A stretch of DNA of 64,000 nucleotides from Thalassoglobus neptunius. Its GTDB lineage: Bacteria; Planctomycetota; Planctomycetia; Planctomycetales; Planctomycetaceae. The translations under genes and the position numbers were made by a program. Shown here in pieces: positions 27,973 to 37,414 of the stretch. Every line of letters begins with the position of its first letter. Position 1 is the stretch's first letter. The stretch spans positions 790,170 through 854,169 of the forward strand of contig NZ_SIHI01000001.1 in the NCBI RefSeq assembly GCF_007859735.1. The letters are read 5' to 3'. The notes below the pieces were generated by a model. The model searched no databases, was not told where the DNA came from, and saw only the letters and a program-made list of their open reading frames with translations.

Positions 27973-28704
27973 TCAAGACAACAAGGCTGCGAGCATTCCC
28001 GAGAGCACGATTCCATCGAACGTTCCCGCTCCGCCAATCGACATGATCCCCACCGGAGTCTTGAGAACATCCCGCAGGTGCAACAGGTCAGCACCAATGA
28101 CCGGCCCCGCGACTCCACCGATAAACGCGGCAGCTGTTCGTTCTTCCGGGGATGCTTCAGGCAGCAGAATCCACGCCGAAATCACGCAGAGGATCGGCGG
28201 AACCAGACCGGGCATCATGATTCCGATTCCTTCGACTGGACGGGCCGTCCGATAGCAGACTCCAATACTCAACCCCGCAACGATGAACGTTGCAAGAATC
28301 GCCGAGTTTCCGAATCCTGCCACCCGGACCGCCTGGTGAATCGCCAGAGCAACCGGAATCAAACATCCGCCAATATTGATGGCAATCTGTGTTCGCGAGA
28401 AGACTCGCTGATAGTCCCGCTCAAATGCCTGCCCGAGTGGACCGTACCTCACTTCGGGTTGCAGGTCGTCTCGTCGAAATTCATAGACCGGAACGTTAAT
28501 AAACGACCCGAAAAAGACTCCGAGCACTGTCAACCCAGCGACTCCTGATGAGAGACCAAGCTTCGTCAAAATCGAACGCACGAGATCGAAAAGCAGCGAC
28601 GGCAACAGGCACATCAACATCAGGATCAGAAAGAGGGGAAGACAGCCGATGAGGGTTGAAAGCGGGGATTGTGTTCGGCTTCGATATTCAAATTGAACTG
28701 GCAT
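27973..28704 (-). CDS. DUF1614 family membrane protein
   Basis: The 243-residue protein has six or seven membrane segments and the DUF1614 signature near the C-terminus, GVAGPVIGADLLHLRD followed by SIGGAGTFDGIVLSGMLAALL. The family is widespread and uncharacterised. The ATG at 28704 was chosen because the upstream extension of 45 codons is not membrane-like and reaches into the promoter region of the divergent chaperone gene. Likely a cytoplasmic membrane protein. Confidence 0.82.
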   Translation of the reverse strand: MPVQFEYRSRTQSPLSTLIGCLPLFLILMLMCLLPSLLFDLVRSILTKLGLSSGVAGLTVLGVFFGSFINVPVYEFRRDDLQPEVRYGPLGQAFERDYQRVFSRTQIAINIGGCLIPVALAIHQAVRVAGFGNSAILATFIVAGLSIGVCYRTARPVEGIGIMMPGLVPPILCVISAWILLPEASPEERTAAAFIGGVAGPVIGADLLHLRDVLKTPVGIMSIGGAGTFDGIVLSGMLAALLS

Positions 28705-28824
28705 AGATCGTTCGGTTGTCTTTTTACTGCAAAGGGCGAACAATGACGTTTCGTTCGCCGAAAATTGTTCGCCTATCGAGTACTCATACTGACACAAAGA
28801 ATTCAAGAAGATTGCTAACGAAAG

Positions 28825-29757
28825 ATGGACTACTATCAAGTTTTAGGTGTTTCCCGATCGGCAACCAAGGACGAAATTCGCAAAGCCTTCAAAAAGATCG
28901 CCCGCGAGAATCATCCGGATGCCAAGCCGGACGACGATGCAGCAGCCAAGAGATTCAAAGATGCTGCCGAAGCGTACGATGTTCTCGGTGACGAAGAGAA
29001 ACGAAAGAAATACGACCAGTTCGGCGAACACTGGAAGCACGCTCAAGGTGGAGCAGGACCGCAGCAGGGCAATCCCTTCCGAAGTGGCGGACCTGTCGAT
29101 GTTGACTTGCGTGACATCTTCGGCGGAGGAGGAGCGGTCGACCTCGAGAGCCTGTTTGGAGGCATGTTTGGCGGAGGCGGAGCACGCTCGCGTCATTCTG
29201 CTCAGCCGATGAAAGGTCAGGACGTCACAACGTCAATTCAGGTCCCGTTTCAAACATCTGCCTCCGGGGGCGATTACGATCTGTCGATGCAACGTGGCGG
29301 AAAAGTGGAGCGACTGACGGTCAAAATTCCCGCCGGAATCGAGTCAGGAAAATCGATCCGCCTCGCCGGTCAGGGAGAACCCGGAAGAAATGGCGGTCCA
29401 AACGGGGATCTGCTGGTAACAGTCAATGTTGCTCCTCACCCCTATTTCCGCAGAGATGGAAATAACGTTTCGGTCGAGGTTCCGGTTTCCGTCTCCGAAG
29501 CAATTCTTGGTGCGAAAGTCGATGTCCCGACTCTCAGTGGGGAACAGGTCAGCGTAACACTCCCGGCCGGAACTTCTTCGGGAGCAAAACTCCGATTGCG
29601 AGGCAAGGGATTTCGCAATCCTCGAACGGGAACGACCGGGGATCAGTTTGTGATCATCAAGATCACTGTTCCGAAAGACATCGATGAGCAATCTCGGGAA
29701 CTGATCGAACAGTTCGCGATGCTGAACCCGCAGTTCCCCCGCGACGACCAGTGGTAA
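28825..29757 (+). CDS. DnaJ-class co-chaperone, CbpA-like
   Basis: A 310-residue protein with an N-terminal J domain (residues 1-65: DYYQVLGVSRSATKDEIRKA, HPD in ARENHPDAK), a Gly/Phe-rich linker (DIFGGGGAVDLESLFGGMFG) and two β-sandwich substrate-binding domains ending VTVPKDIDEQSRELIEQF. The zinc finger of DnaJ is absent, so it is the CbpA type. It stimulates DnaK's ATPase and presents clients in the cytoplasm. It stands alone, divergent from DUF1614. Confidence 0.9.
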   Translation: MDYYQVLGVSRSATKDEIRKAFKKIARENHPDAKPDDDAAAKRFKDAAEAYDVLGDEEKRKKYDQFGEHWKHAQGGAGPQQGNPFRSGGPVDVDLRDIFGGGGAVDLESLFGGMFGGGGARSRHSAQPMKGQDVTTSIQVPFQTSASGGDYDLSMQRGGKVERLTVKIPAGIESGKSIRLAGQGEPGRNGGPNGDLLVTVNVAPHPYFRRDGNNVSVEVPVSVSEAILGAKVDVPTLSGEQVSVTLPAGTSSGAKLRLRGKGFRNPRTGTTGDQFVIIKITVPKDIDEQSRELIEQFAMLNPQFPRDDQW

Positions 29758-29784
29758 CAGCGGCTCCATCAATACGAGTGGCTA

Positions 29785-31038
29785 TCAGTGCGTCGGACGC
29801 GGTCGAGTGTTGATCCAGAATCGACTGCAATACTCATCGAGTTCATGACGGTTCGATAAGCTGATCACTTCTCGAACTCCCGTCCACCGATCGGGTGTCA
29901 GTTCGATTTCAATTTGAAACGACTCCGTTGGAATTCGATCGAGGAAAGCTCTCGCGACGGCGAGTCGATACCGAAGTTGGGGATAAACCGGACAATAGCG
30001 TGTTTGGAACGACCATTTGTCGATCGAGAACTCCTCGGAATCGCTGAAGACCGGACCGGGAGTGAGGAAGTCCGAGAGACCTTCCGGAACCTCCTCTCCT
30101 TCGGCAGGAACAACTTCGATGCGCACTTTCTCTGGGCGGGAACAATAGACCGCCCAGGCAGGCCAGTGGTCATAGAGGCCCCAGTTTTCAAGGATCGGCA
30201 GTCCGACCAGCAGCCCGGTCATTGCAAAAGCAACTCGGTTGCGCCACGGATTGATCGTCTCAATCTGATCAACGATTGAAGAAGAAGCAGCACCTGAAGC
30301 GAAGAGCAATCGATTCTGCAGAATGAAATACAGGTTCCACCCCAGGACTCCGTATTCGTGATTCAGCCCCAGCGGTCCGAGCATCCAAATCAGAAGACCG
30401 TGCATCACGTACGACGCCCAGCGGCCCAGACTTCTCGTCTGCCGAAACGCGAGCAAGCCGCCAATTATCAATTCTCCGACGGGAAGCGACAACGCCATCC
30501 ATCGACGCGACTCCGTTGACCAATAGTTGGTTTCAACTCCTAAGTTGTTCAAGCCAGCATTCAATAAAAGTTGACCGTGTGCGTCCAGAAAAGTCAGGTC
30601 CAGTTTTGAGACAGCAGAGTAGATATAAACGCTACAGATGAACCATCGATTGCATTTCAGTCCTCGCGAATCAGGAGCCAGCCACAGCAAAAGGCCGGAA
30701 GCAATGAACTGGAAAGTCCACGGCTGCAATCGGTGTTGATCGAGCAGCACAAGTCCCAGCGAAGCTGCATACAGAACTCCAGGAAAGACATCACGCCCGC
30801 GAATTGTGACGTTCGCAATAACTCCGAACGCTCCGATCACCACTCCGGCAAAGAGCACGTAATCGATCCAGAAGGGAACACCTGTCAGCAGCCCGAACCA
30901 TGGGATTTGGGGATATCCGGGGCTCACCCAGAGTGGCCACGTCAACGCACACTGAAGTAGAAAGAAGACCGCGATGAGCCGTTGAAGTCGCGAGACAAGG
31001 GGCTTGTTCGGGGTCTCCGTGCGGGACAATTCGTTCAT
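29785..31038 (-). CDS. Polytopic membrane protein of unknown function
   Basis: The 417-residue protein has about eight to ten membrane segments in its first 310 residues (LQRLIAVFFLLQCALTWPLW, FIASGLLLWLAPD) and a soluble C-terminal domain of about 100 residues. VYIYSAVSKLDLTFLDAHG and GLNHEYGVLGWNLYFILQN resemble the HTTM/DoxX-like families only loosely. The ATG at 31038 was preferred; a GTG 31 codons upstream is possible. Its neighbour across the promoter region is the secreted Tyr/Gly-rich protein. Confidence 0.7.
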   Translation of the reverse strand: MNELSRTETPNKPLVSRLQRLIAVFFLLQCALTWPLWVSPGYPQIPWFGLLTGVPFWIDYVLFAGVVIGAFGVIANVTIRGRDVFPGVLYAASLGLVLLDQHRLQPWTFQFIASGLLLWLAPDSRGLKCNRWFICSVYIYSAVSKLDLTFLDAHGQLLLNAGLNNLGVETNYWSTESRRWMALSLPVGELIIGGLLAFRQTRSLGRWASYVMHGLLIWMLGPLGLNHEYGVLGWNLYFILQNRLLFASGAASSSIVDQIETINPWRNRVAFAMTGLLVGLPILENWGLYDHWPAWAVYCSRPEKVRIEVVPAEGEEVPEGLSDFLTPGPVFSDSEEFSIDKWSFQTRYCPVYPQLRYRLAVARAFLDRIPTESFQIEIELTPDRWTGVREVISLSNRHELDEYCSRFWINTRPRPTH

Positions 31039-31147
31039 CTGAGTGTATTTCGCTGACACGTCACCTCTCAACTCACCTGATAGAATCTGAGAGATGGCTT
31101 TTCGTTGATCATTTGGGAAAAGGGATGCCACCTGCAGTTGGCGACAC

Positions 31148-31153
31148 TATAAT
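31148..31153 (+). promoter_or_regulatory. Possible -10 box upstream of the secreted Tyr/Gly-rich protein gene
   Basis: A consensus TATAAT lies 29 bases before the ATG at 31183. There is no good -35 hexamer at the normal spacing, so this is a weak call. Confidence 0.3.
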
Positions 31154-31182
31154 GAAAGTCGACGCCGTGTTTGGAGATTTTC

Positions 31183-32490
31183 ATGCTCAGAAGCATCCAG
31201 TACTTCCTGATTGTCTGCTCGATCGTTGCACTCTGCGCGGAAACAGGCCTATCTGGCCCGCCGGGAAAACGCGGTCGCAGCTACCCACTCGTCTACGGCG
31301 CAACCGGTCGACCTTACGGACCAACTCAGAGCCACTATCAATATGAACGGCGATATGGTCGCCCATGGCACGGCGGCGGTTCGGGACGCGTCTATTCAGC
31401 GAGCGGTCGAGCAGTCTCCTATCCCGGTTACTCGTTCTATGTCGGCAACCCGTATTATGCCCCCGCTTATTACGGATGGGGTGCTCCCGGATTTGGAGTC
31501 TCATGGGGCGGATACAACGGTTTCTTTTATCCGCAATTTGCTCCCTGGGGTTATCTGTCTTATCAGGCATATCCCGACGCGATGCCTCCCAGCGTCGCGG
31601 AATTCGGACAATCAGGAACGATCGTCGACGATGCTGTCGCGAACGCCAACGCCAATCCCAATGTGAACGCTCCACTCTTTCAGCCGATCCCTCAATTGGA
31701 TCCGATCGACCAGGTTCTCAACGCCAACAACTTGAACGACGACGAGCCGAAACGGCATGTCGCTGCGAAACCTTTCACCGCAATCGAACTTGAGCGAAGC
31801 CGTCGATTTGAAGCTCGCGGCGATCAGAAATTTGCACTCACAAACTATCTGGGAGCATCTGAGAATTATGAAAACGCGATGCGTGAAGCCCCCGGACTGG
31901 CATCACCTCGCTACCGAAACGCAATCACCTTGGCCGCTCGAAGTCGCTTTGACGAAGCAGTCGAAGAATTAAAAGCCGCGGTCTCGATCGACTCAACTTG
32001 GTTATTCTCTCCGGTCACGCTCGACGAAATGTTCGGCCCCCGCAATGAAGGGGAAAAACAGAGGGTCAAAACTCGCGTGGCAGAGTGGGCCAGTCGCGAT
32101 GTGCGTGATCCGAACCGTTTGTTCCTGCTCGGCAGTTTGCTCTACCTCGATGGCGATTCCCGTTCAAAGAATCTCATCGAATCGGCAATCCGTTTCAGCG
32201 GAAGCCAGGAACACCTTGTGGCCTTCTTGCTCCCTCAACTTGACCAGGTGGAACAGCTTCCGAATCCAACTCCGACAGCAGTCGTGGCAGATCAGGATGC
32301 GATTCCGCAGAATGATCCCGAATCAGCTCCTCTTACGGAACCAGACTCCGAGGCGTTGAGTTTCCCCACAGAAGAGAACTCCAGTATCATTCCGCCACTT
32401 CCAGGCGATGTTGATCCTGTTGAAACTTCTTCTCCCGAACCAACATTAGGAGATTCCAAAGACGGTCCCCTACTTCTCCCTGCTCCATAA
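31183..32490 (+). CDS. Secreted Tyr/Gly/Pro-rich protein with TPR-like C-terminal part
   Basis: The 435-residue protein has a signal peptide (SIQYFLIVCSIVALCAETG). A low-complexity Tyr/Gly/Pro segment follows (residues about 20-130, e.g. GWGAPGFGVSWGGYNGFFYP), then a linker and a helical part with TPR-like repeats (FALTNYLGASENYENAMREA, RFDEAVEELKAAVSIDS). The C-terminus is acidic and Pro-rich. GGAG seven bases before the ATG at 31183 supports this start. Proteins with this layout are common in planctomycetes and are probably envelope-associated; function is unknown. The histidine kinase gene follows after 62 bases. Confidence 0.75.
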   Translation: MLRSIQYFLIVCSIVALCAETGLSGPPGKRGRSYPLVYGATGRPYGPTQSHYQYERRYGRPWHGGGSGRVYSASGRAVSYPGYSFYVGNPYYAPAYYGWGAPGFGVSWGGYNGFFYPQFAPWGYLSYQAYPDAMPPSVAEFGQSGTIVDDAVANANANPNVNAPLFQPIPQLDPIDQVLNANNLNDDEPKRHVAAKPFTAIELERSRRFEARGDQKFALTNYLGASENYENAMREAPGLASPRYRNAITLAARSRFDEAVEELKAAVSIDSTWLFSPVTLDEMFGPRNEGEKQRVKTRVAEWASRDVRDPNRLFLLGSLLYLDGDSRSKNLIESAIRFSGSQEHLVAFLLPQLDQVEQLPNPTPTAVVADQDAIPQNDPESAPLTEPDSEALSFPTEENSSIIPPLPGDVDPVETSSPEPTLGDSKDGPLLLPAP

Positions 32491-32552
32491 GCTGTTTTGG
32501 GCCAGCAAGTCTGAGGGGATGATTTTTCCCCCAGACCCGACTGATCATTTCT

Positions 32553-33536
32553 ATGGCCACGTACTTCCGTAGACGCAGCAAGATCCATCTTCCCATCACG
32601 CTGAGTGTCAGCTTGATGGTGCTGAATGTCACTCTCATGATCTGCTGGATCATCGTGCTGGCGCAACGTTCGCTCTGGGGAGCACTGACGATCGGAGTCG
32701 TCGCGTTCACGTTGATTCTCGCCGGACTCTCCGCCTGGCTCGTGCTGACGCTGAAAGAAATTGGCCTCAACAATCGACAGGCCAACTTCGTCGATAGCGT
32801 CACCCACGAACTCAAATCGCCGATTGCATCTCTTCAGCTCTATCTGGAAACATTGCGAATGCGCAATCTCTCCGAAGAGAAGCGGGACGAATTCCACGGC
32901 GTGATGGCCAACGAGTTACGACGACTCGACAGCTTGATCAGTCAACTTCTGGAGGTCGGAAGACTCGACGCACTCGGAGACAATGACGAGCCGGCAGACA
33001 TCGAAATCGCCCCGCTTCTGCATCAGTATGCAGAGACAGCGTGTCTGAACTGGAACGTCAAACTTGAGGACGTCTTCACCTTCGAAGTCGAACCGGTCCG
33101 CGTCAAAGCTAAAAAGATCGTGCTCGATCTCGTCTTTGCCAACCTCGTGGACAATGCAGTCAAGTACGCCGGAACTCCTCCGGAAGTCGTCATTCGAGTC
33201 AAACCGCACGGTCGAAGCCGTGTGATGATCCAACTCGCAAACAACGGAACCGGCATCTCACCAGACGATCGAAAAGATGTCTTCCAGATTTTCTATCGAG
33301 GAGGCAGCGAACTCGAACGTCGCCGAAAAGGGACTGGGCTCGGGCTGTATATTGTGAACACGCTGGTGAAGAAATCTCACGGAAGAATTCAAATCAAAGA
33401 TCGATTGAACGGAAATCCGGGCTGCATGTTTGAGATTGAAATTCCGAACCGCACGTTCCCCGTTCCAACTGGAGCGATGTCGCTCGGAGGCTCCCGCAAA
33501 GATCTGATCCAGACTGAGCCGCCCGCAGCATCATGA
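32553..33536 (+). CDS. Sensor histidine kinase
   Basis: The 327-residue protein has two N-terminal membrane segments (residues about 15-38 and 42-65) with almost no loop between them, a HisKA helix with the phospho-acceptor His85 in SVTHELKSP, and an HATPase domain with N-box NLVDNAVKY, G1 NNGTGISP and G2 RRKGTGLGLYIV. With so little extracytoplasmic sequence it probably senses the membrane or a partner protein. No response regulator gene is adjacent, so it is an orphan kinase. Its stop lies next to that of mutY on the opposite strand, with a 6-base overlap. Confidence 0.9.
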   Translation: MATYFRRRSKIHLPITLSVSLMVLNVTLMICWIIVLAQRSLWGALTIGVVAFTLILAGLSAWLVLTLKEIGLNNRQANFVDSVTHELKSPIASLQLYLETLRMRNLSEEKRDEFHGVMANELRRLDSLISQLLEVGRLDALGDNDEPADIEIAPLLHQYAETACLNWNVKLEDVFTFEVEPVRVKAKKIVLDLVFANLVDNAVKYAGTPPEVVIRVKPHGRSRVMIQLANNGTGISPDDRKDVFQIFYRGGSELERRRKGTGLGLYIVNTLVKKSHGRIQIKDRLNGNPGCMFEIEIPNRTFPVPTGAMSLGGSRKDLIQTEPPAAS

Positions 33537-34679
33537 TTGCTTCCCGGAAAGAATGTTCTCGAATTGACGTCCCGTGCGCGGCATCGGAAGCTCCTCCAAT
33601 TCCCGAAGTGTCTTCCACGCGATCTCGCCCCCGCTCGAACGGGTGGAGTCGGCCGTCTCCATTTCATGAGTGAAATCACAGCGCAGGCACAACAATCGAA
33701 TTCGATAGCGCGTGACGGAATGTCGAATCTCAGTCACGAGTTCCAGATTTTCAACTTCGACCTGAAGCGTGCGAACAAGTTCATCCCGAACCGTGGCACT
33801 CAGCTTCTTCAAACCCTGCCGAGTCATTCGCGTTCGCGAACTAATGTCGGCAATTCCAAATCGAGGAAAGTCCCACATCCCAGCCCATCGTTTATCAGAC
33901 TGCCGTTGCCGAACCAGGTATGTCTCCCCCGACCGAATCGCAACCGAGGCCTCGACAAGCTGCGTCACCTTCGGTCGTTCGCGTTTCCACGGAATCGAAT
34001 TCTGACTCGAATCCGCAAACGCGCGGCAATGCGAACTGACCGGACATTGATCGCAAAGCGGCGAGGCCGGAGTGCAAACTTGAGATCCGAGTTCCATCAG
34101 TGCCTGATTCAACTCACCGGCGTTGCGCTGCGGCTGCAATCGTTCGGCGAAACTCCACAACAATCGTTCACCGGTTCGATCGCGAGGATCTCCGTCATAG
34201 CCCAGTAGACGGCAATACAGCCGAAGCGTGTTCGCTTCAACGATCGGTGCAGGCAGATCGAAAGCGAAAGAACGAATTGCGCCCGCAGTGTAACGGCCAA
34301 TTCCCGGCAACGACTGGAGATCATCGAGCCCTTTGGGAAACTCCCCGTGAAACCGCTCACAGATTTCAACGGCTGCCTGTCTGAGATTTCGTCCGCGACT
34401 GTAATACCCCAGTCCTTCCCAAGCTTGCAGCACTTCTTCCTCACTCGCGGCCGCTAACGCTTCAACCTGAGGAAATCGAGCCAGGAACCGCTCGAAGTAG
34501 GGAACGACCGCTTTCACTGTCGTTTGCTGAAGCATGATTTCACTGACCCAAATCTGATACGGATCTCGCGTCTCTCGCCATGGAAGACTTCGCCCATGCT
34601 TGCGAAACCACGCTTTCAGCCTTCGCCGAAGAACGGTGACTTGTTGATCTTCGGGAAGGAATTGTTGGATGTCTTCCAT
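33531..34679 (-). CDS. mutY: A/G-specific adenine DNA glycosylase
   Basis: MutY removes adenine paired with 8-oxoguanine. The 382-residue protein has the catalytic helix motif VSEIMLQQTTVKAVVPYF, the helix-hairpin-helix LPGIGRYTAGAIRSFAF, the 4Fe-4S cluster cysteines C-x6-C-x2-C-x5-C (VCTPASPLCDQCPVSSHC) and a C-terminal NUDIX-like 8-oxoG recognition domain. The usual catalytic segment L-D-G-N-V is V-E-A-N-T here, so the catalytic Asp position reads Glu. The ATG at 34679 gives the normal length. It converges on the histidine kinase gene with a 6-base overlap at the stops. Confidence 0.93.
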   Translation of the reverse strand: MEDIQQFLPEDQQVTVLRRRLKAWFRKHGRSLPWRETRDPYQIWVSEIMLQQTTVKAVVPYFERFLARFPQVEALAAASEEEVLQAWEGLGYYSRGRNLRQAAVEICERFHGEFPKGLDDLQSLPGIGRYTAGAIRSFAFDLPAPIVEANTLRLYCRLLGYDGDPRDRTGERLLWSFAERLQPQRNAGELNQALMELGSQVCTPASPLCDQCPVSSHCRAFADSSQNSIPWKRERPKVTQLVEASVAIRSGETYLVRQRQSDKRWAGMWDFPRFGIADISSRTRMTRQGLKKLSATVRDELVRTLQVEVENLELVTEIRHSVTRYRIRLLCLRCDFTHEMETADSTRSSGGEIAWKTLRELEELPMPRTGRQFENILSGKQS

Positions 34680-34935
34680 GAACTCAGTGTGTCTGAATAA
34701 CTCTCGGAAATGATCGTCGCAGCTTAAAGCAGATGAAGACACCACCATACCAAGTGATTCAACTCTGACGAGAGAACAGGCTCAGCCAAAGCAATCGGCG
34801 GGGGATGAACAAAGCCTCGATCCTCGATGAACAGTTTCGCTCGAGGTGCTCAATGGCTCACATCGGTTGCAGCCACATTGCCATTCGTGGCATCATGACT
34901 TGAAACCATCGCTCAACCTGCGGAGTCGTTCAGTC

Positions 34936-36186
34936 ATGCCAGTCCGTTCGCGAAGTCAACGATTCCCCGTGCGTTCGATCATGCACCTCAGCATGATTGC
35001 CGCATTCGTGCTCATCTTCTCGCCGAAACAATCCCAGGCCGAAACCTATTTTATTGAGCCGATCTCAACCGAACTCCATCATCGTTTGCTTTCATCGAAT
35101 GCCTCATTGTACGCAGTCGTGAACTGTAGCGACTCGCTCGAAGGGGGACAGGTCGACCTCGCGGAATTGGGGCTGCTCGGGTTGCTGAAGTCTCTCCGAG
35201 AGTTCCGCGAACAAGGGCACACTTCGATTCACATGTTTATCCGATTCGAGTCTTTCGAAAACAATAAGGACTCCGAGAAGTTCCTCGAACAGGCGCTGAA
35301 GAACATTTGTCGCAACGCCGGTTTCGAGGAATTTAAGACATCGATGACATGGACCTCTGTCTCATGGGAAGACCGATTCGGACCTGCCTCCGAGTTCGTC
35401 GAACCGGATGACAACAACGAAAATGGCGTCGGAGATTTTCATTCGAGAGCTTTTCCGTTACGCACGCGACTGTCGCGGTATCTTCTCGGAGACTTCGATT
35501 GCTTTGTGGAAATCCGACAGCCCATTGATACGACAATCAAAGAACTCTCTACATCGCTCCGAGATTCAATCAGAGCAAATATAGATGCTCTCAGTCTTCC
35601 GGAACGAAGGCGACTCAAATTTGACATTCGCAGCACCGAATTCGCGCGGGACAACGCTGACCATCTCTTTGGTCAAATCGCAGGAGTCTCTCCGGCCGAA
35701 ATATTTGCGAAAGAGCTTGGCTTCAAAGAGATGATTTTCCGGCACTCTCCCGGACGAGGGGCTCCGGAGAAGTTATTGGGGAACCGACTGCCACCGGTTG
35801 AACTGACCTCGAACGATGGAGAGGCACAAACATTCGACGACCTTCGAGACGGAAAACCCGCATTGCTCACCGTCTGGTCAAATGCCGACCAGGAATGCCG
35901 AAAACTCGGCAAAGCGCTTCACAAACTCAATGGTGAGCGCCACGCCATTGCCGCTGCGATCTCATTGCCGGACGAGAAGGTCGCAAAGATTGCAGCCCAG
36001 ACGAATTGGAAGTTCCCGGTCGTCTCAATCTCGAAGGAGAGTGCGCAGAAGGAATTAAACGTCTGGCACAACCCGACAACGTTCTTCATCAATTCGGAAG
36101 GAATCGTCGTCGGGTATTTCGTCAACTTCGAACCGGGGGACGAGCAATGGATTCAGGAGCAGATCACTGACCTGTTGAATCAATAG
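34936..36186 (+). CDS. Secreted protein with C-terminal thioredoxin-like fold lacking CxxC
   Basis: The 416-residue protein begins with a signal peptide (MIAAFVLIFSPKQSQA). A large N-terminal region of unknown fold (residues about 35-280) precedes a thioredoxin/AhpC-like domain at about 280-416: NRLPPVELTSNDGEAQTFDD, PALLTVWSNADQECRKLG, NPTTFFINSEGIVVGYFV. The redox CxxC is replaced by SNADQEC with a single Cys, so it should not act as a thiol-disulfide oxidoreductase. It probably acts in the periplasm or at the surface. The ATG at 34936 was chosen; 34981 would give a slightly shorter signal peptide. Confidence 0.75.
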   Translation: MPVRSRSQRFPVRSIMHLSMIAAFVLIFSPKQSQAETYFIEPISTELHHRLLSSNASLYAVVNCSDSLEGGQVDLAELGLLGLLKSLREFREQGHTSIHMFIRFESFENNKDSEKFLEQALKNICRNAGFEEFKTSMTWTSVSWEDRFGPASEFVEPDDNNENGVGDFHSRAFPLRTRLSRYLLGDFDCFVEIRQPIDTTIKELSTSLRDSIRANIDALSLPERRRLKFDIRSTEFARDNADHLFGQIAGVSPAEIFAKELGFKEMIFRHSPGRGAPEKLLGNRLPPVELTSNDGEAQTFDDLRDGKPALLTVWSNADQECRKLGKALHKLNGERHAIAAAISLPDEKVAKIAAQTNWKFPVVSISKESAQKELNVWHNPTTFFINSEGIVVGYFVNFEPGDEQWIQEQITDLLNQ

Positions 36187-36225
36187 CCGGAACCGGGTTT
36201 TGCGTGGCGAAAGATCACCGACGGC

Positions 36226-37179
36226 TCAAGAGAACGATTTTCTCAACATGTCCAGACTCTTGGGAATCGCGGACTCGTGCCCTTCCTGCCCTTCGAACTC
36301 CAATGAGATATAGCCGTGATAATCGACTGACCGAAGGATCTCAGCGACGCGGTCGTAATCGATATCAATTGTGTACCACGTTCCGCCGCCGTAGTACGTT
36401 TTAGCTTGAACGAAGACCGCATACGGAGCGAGGATTTCGTACTGCTCGTATTGCCGCTCGAGGAAGTTGCCCGTATCGAGAGTCGCTCTTAACCAGGGCG
36501 ATTGGATGGCGTCGATAATTCGGACAACCCCTTCCGCAGTACGTCCCAGCCCCCAGTGATTCTCCAGCCCGAGAACAACTCCACACTCCTCAGCTTTCTT
36601 CAGACATTGCTCGAGGCTGTCAATAACCCACTGAAACCCTTCATCTTCGGTGTAGCCATCGAGAATCGGTTCGATCCCCTTGTTCGCCATGAGATCGTCA
36701 AAACTTCCAATGGTTCCCCAGCGACCGGTATTCACTCGAATCGTCGGAATTCCCATGGCATAAGCCAATTCGATCTGATGCTTGGTCTTCTCTACATTCG
36801 CTTTGCGTTTTTCAGGATCGGGCGAGACGAACGATTGATGCGTTGAGAATCCACAAAGGTCGAGCCCATTCCGGAACGCTCGTTGTTTGATCTCCTGCAG
36901 CGCGGAATTCGATTCATCCGTCATCTGCACATGGAGGACTTCCACACCATCGAAACCCGCCTCAGCAGCCAGATCAATACAATCAACGATGGAGAGTTTT
37001 GTATCCGGGCGATAGCGCCAGTAAGAGTATGTCGACGTTGCAATTCGCGGCGTGCGACTGGGCTGCTTTTTCTGTTCGGCTGCTTGAGCAGGATCGAAAC
37101 TGGCCCCTCCGACGACAGCCAGTGTTCCGGCGGCAGATGACGTGATGAGATTTCGACGCGTCAGTTTTCGTTCGCTCAT
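36226..37179 (-). CDS. Tat-exported sugar phosphate isomerase/epimerase-like protein
   Basis: The 317-residue protein has a twin-arginine signal (TRRNLITSSAAGTLAVVGGA) followed by a xylose isomerase-like TIM barrel. Family motifs include AAEAGFDGVEVLHVQM near strand 2, GLENHWGLGRT with metal-ligand Glu and His, ATLDTGNFL and a C-terminal YISLEFEGQEG with the final metal-binding Glu. Such proteins isomerise or epimerise sugars or cyclitols with a divalent metal. Export by Tat suggests the folded metalloenzyme works outside the cytoplasmic membrane. It lies a few kilobases from sulfatases and a GH62 gene, consistent with a role in carbohydrate use. Confidence 0.87.
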   Translation of the reverse strand: MSERKLTRRNLITSSAAGTLAVVGGASFDPAQAAEQKKQPSRTPRIATSTYSYWRYRPDTKLSIVDCIDLAAEAGFDGVEVLHVQMTDESNSALQEIKQRAFRNGLDLCGFSTHQSFVSPDPEKRKANVEKTKHQIELAYAMGIPTIRVNTGRWGTIGSFDDLMANKGIEPILDGYTEDEGFQWVIDSLEQCLKKAEECGVVLGLENHWGLGRTAEGVVRIIDAIQSPWLRATLDTGNFLERQYEQYEILAPYAVFVQAKTYYGGGTWYTIDIDYDRVAEILRSVDYHGYISLEFEGQEGHESAIPKSLDMLRKSFS

Positions 37180-37309
37180 AACAACTCCGGGTTGAAAGGA
37201 TGTCGACTTAGATTAGCAACACCAAGCTATCAGCGGAAAGTCAGCGAACCGGATGTGTTTGATCCATTGAAAGTTGCCGATTTGATTCGCTTCAAAAATT
37301 CTCACCATC

Positions 37310-37350
37310 CATGAAAAAAACAGGTGGTTGGAAAGTTCCAACCACCTGTT
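37310..37350 (-). terminator. Rho-independent terminator of rpsD
   Basis: AACAGGTGGTTGGAA and TTCCAACCACCTGTT form a 15-base perfect stem with a two-base loop. Read on the minus strand it is followed by a run of T (A run 37314-37320 on the plus strand). It lies 65 bases after the rpsD stop. Confidence 0.9.
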
Positions 37351-37414
37351 GAATGATTCGTTTGCGAAATCCAAAGCTCCGAACTGAGCGTCGAAGAACC
37401 TTTGGACGTTTCGA

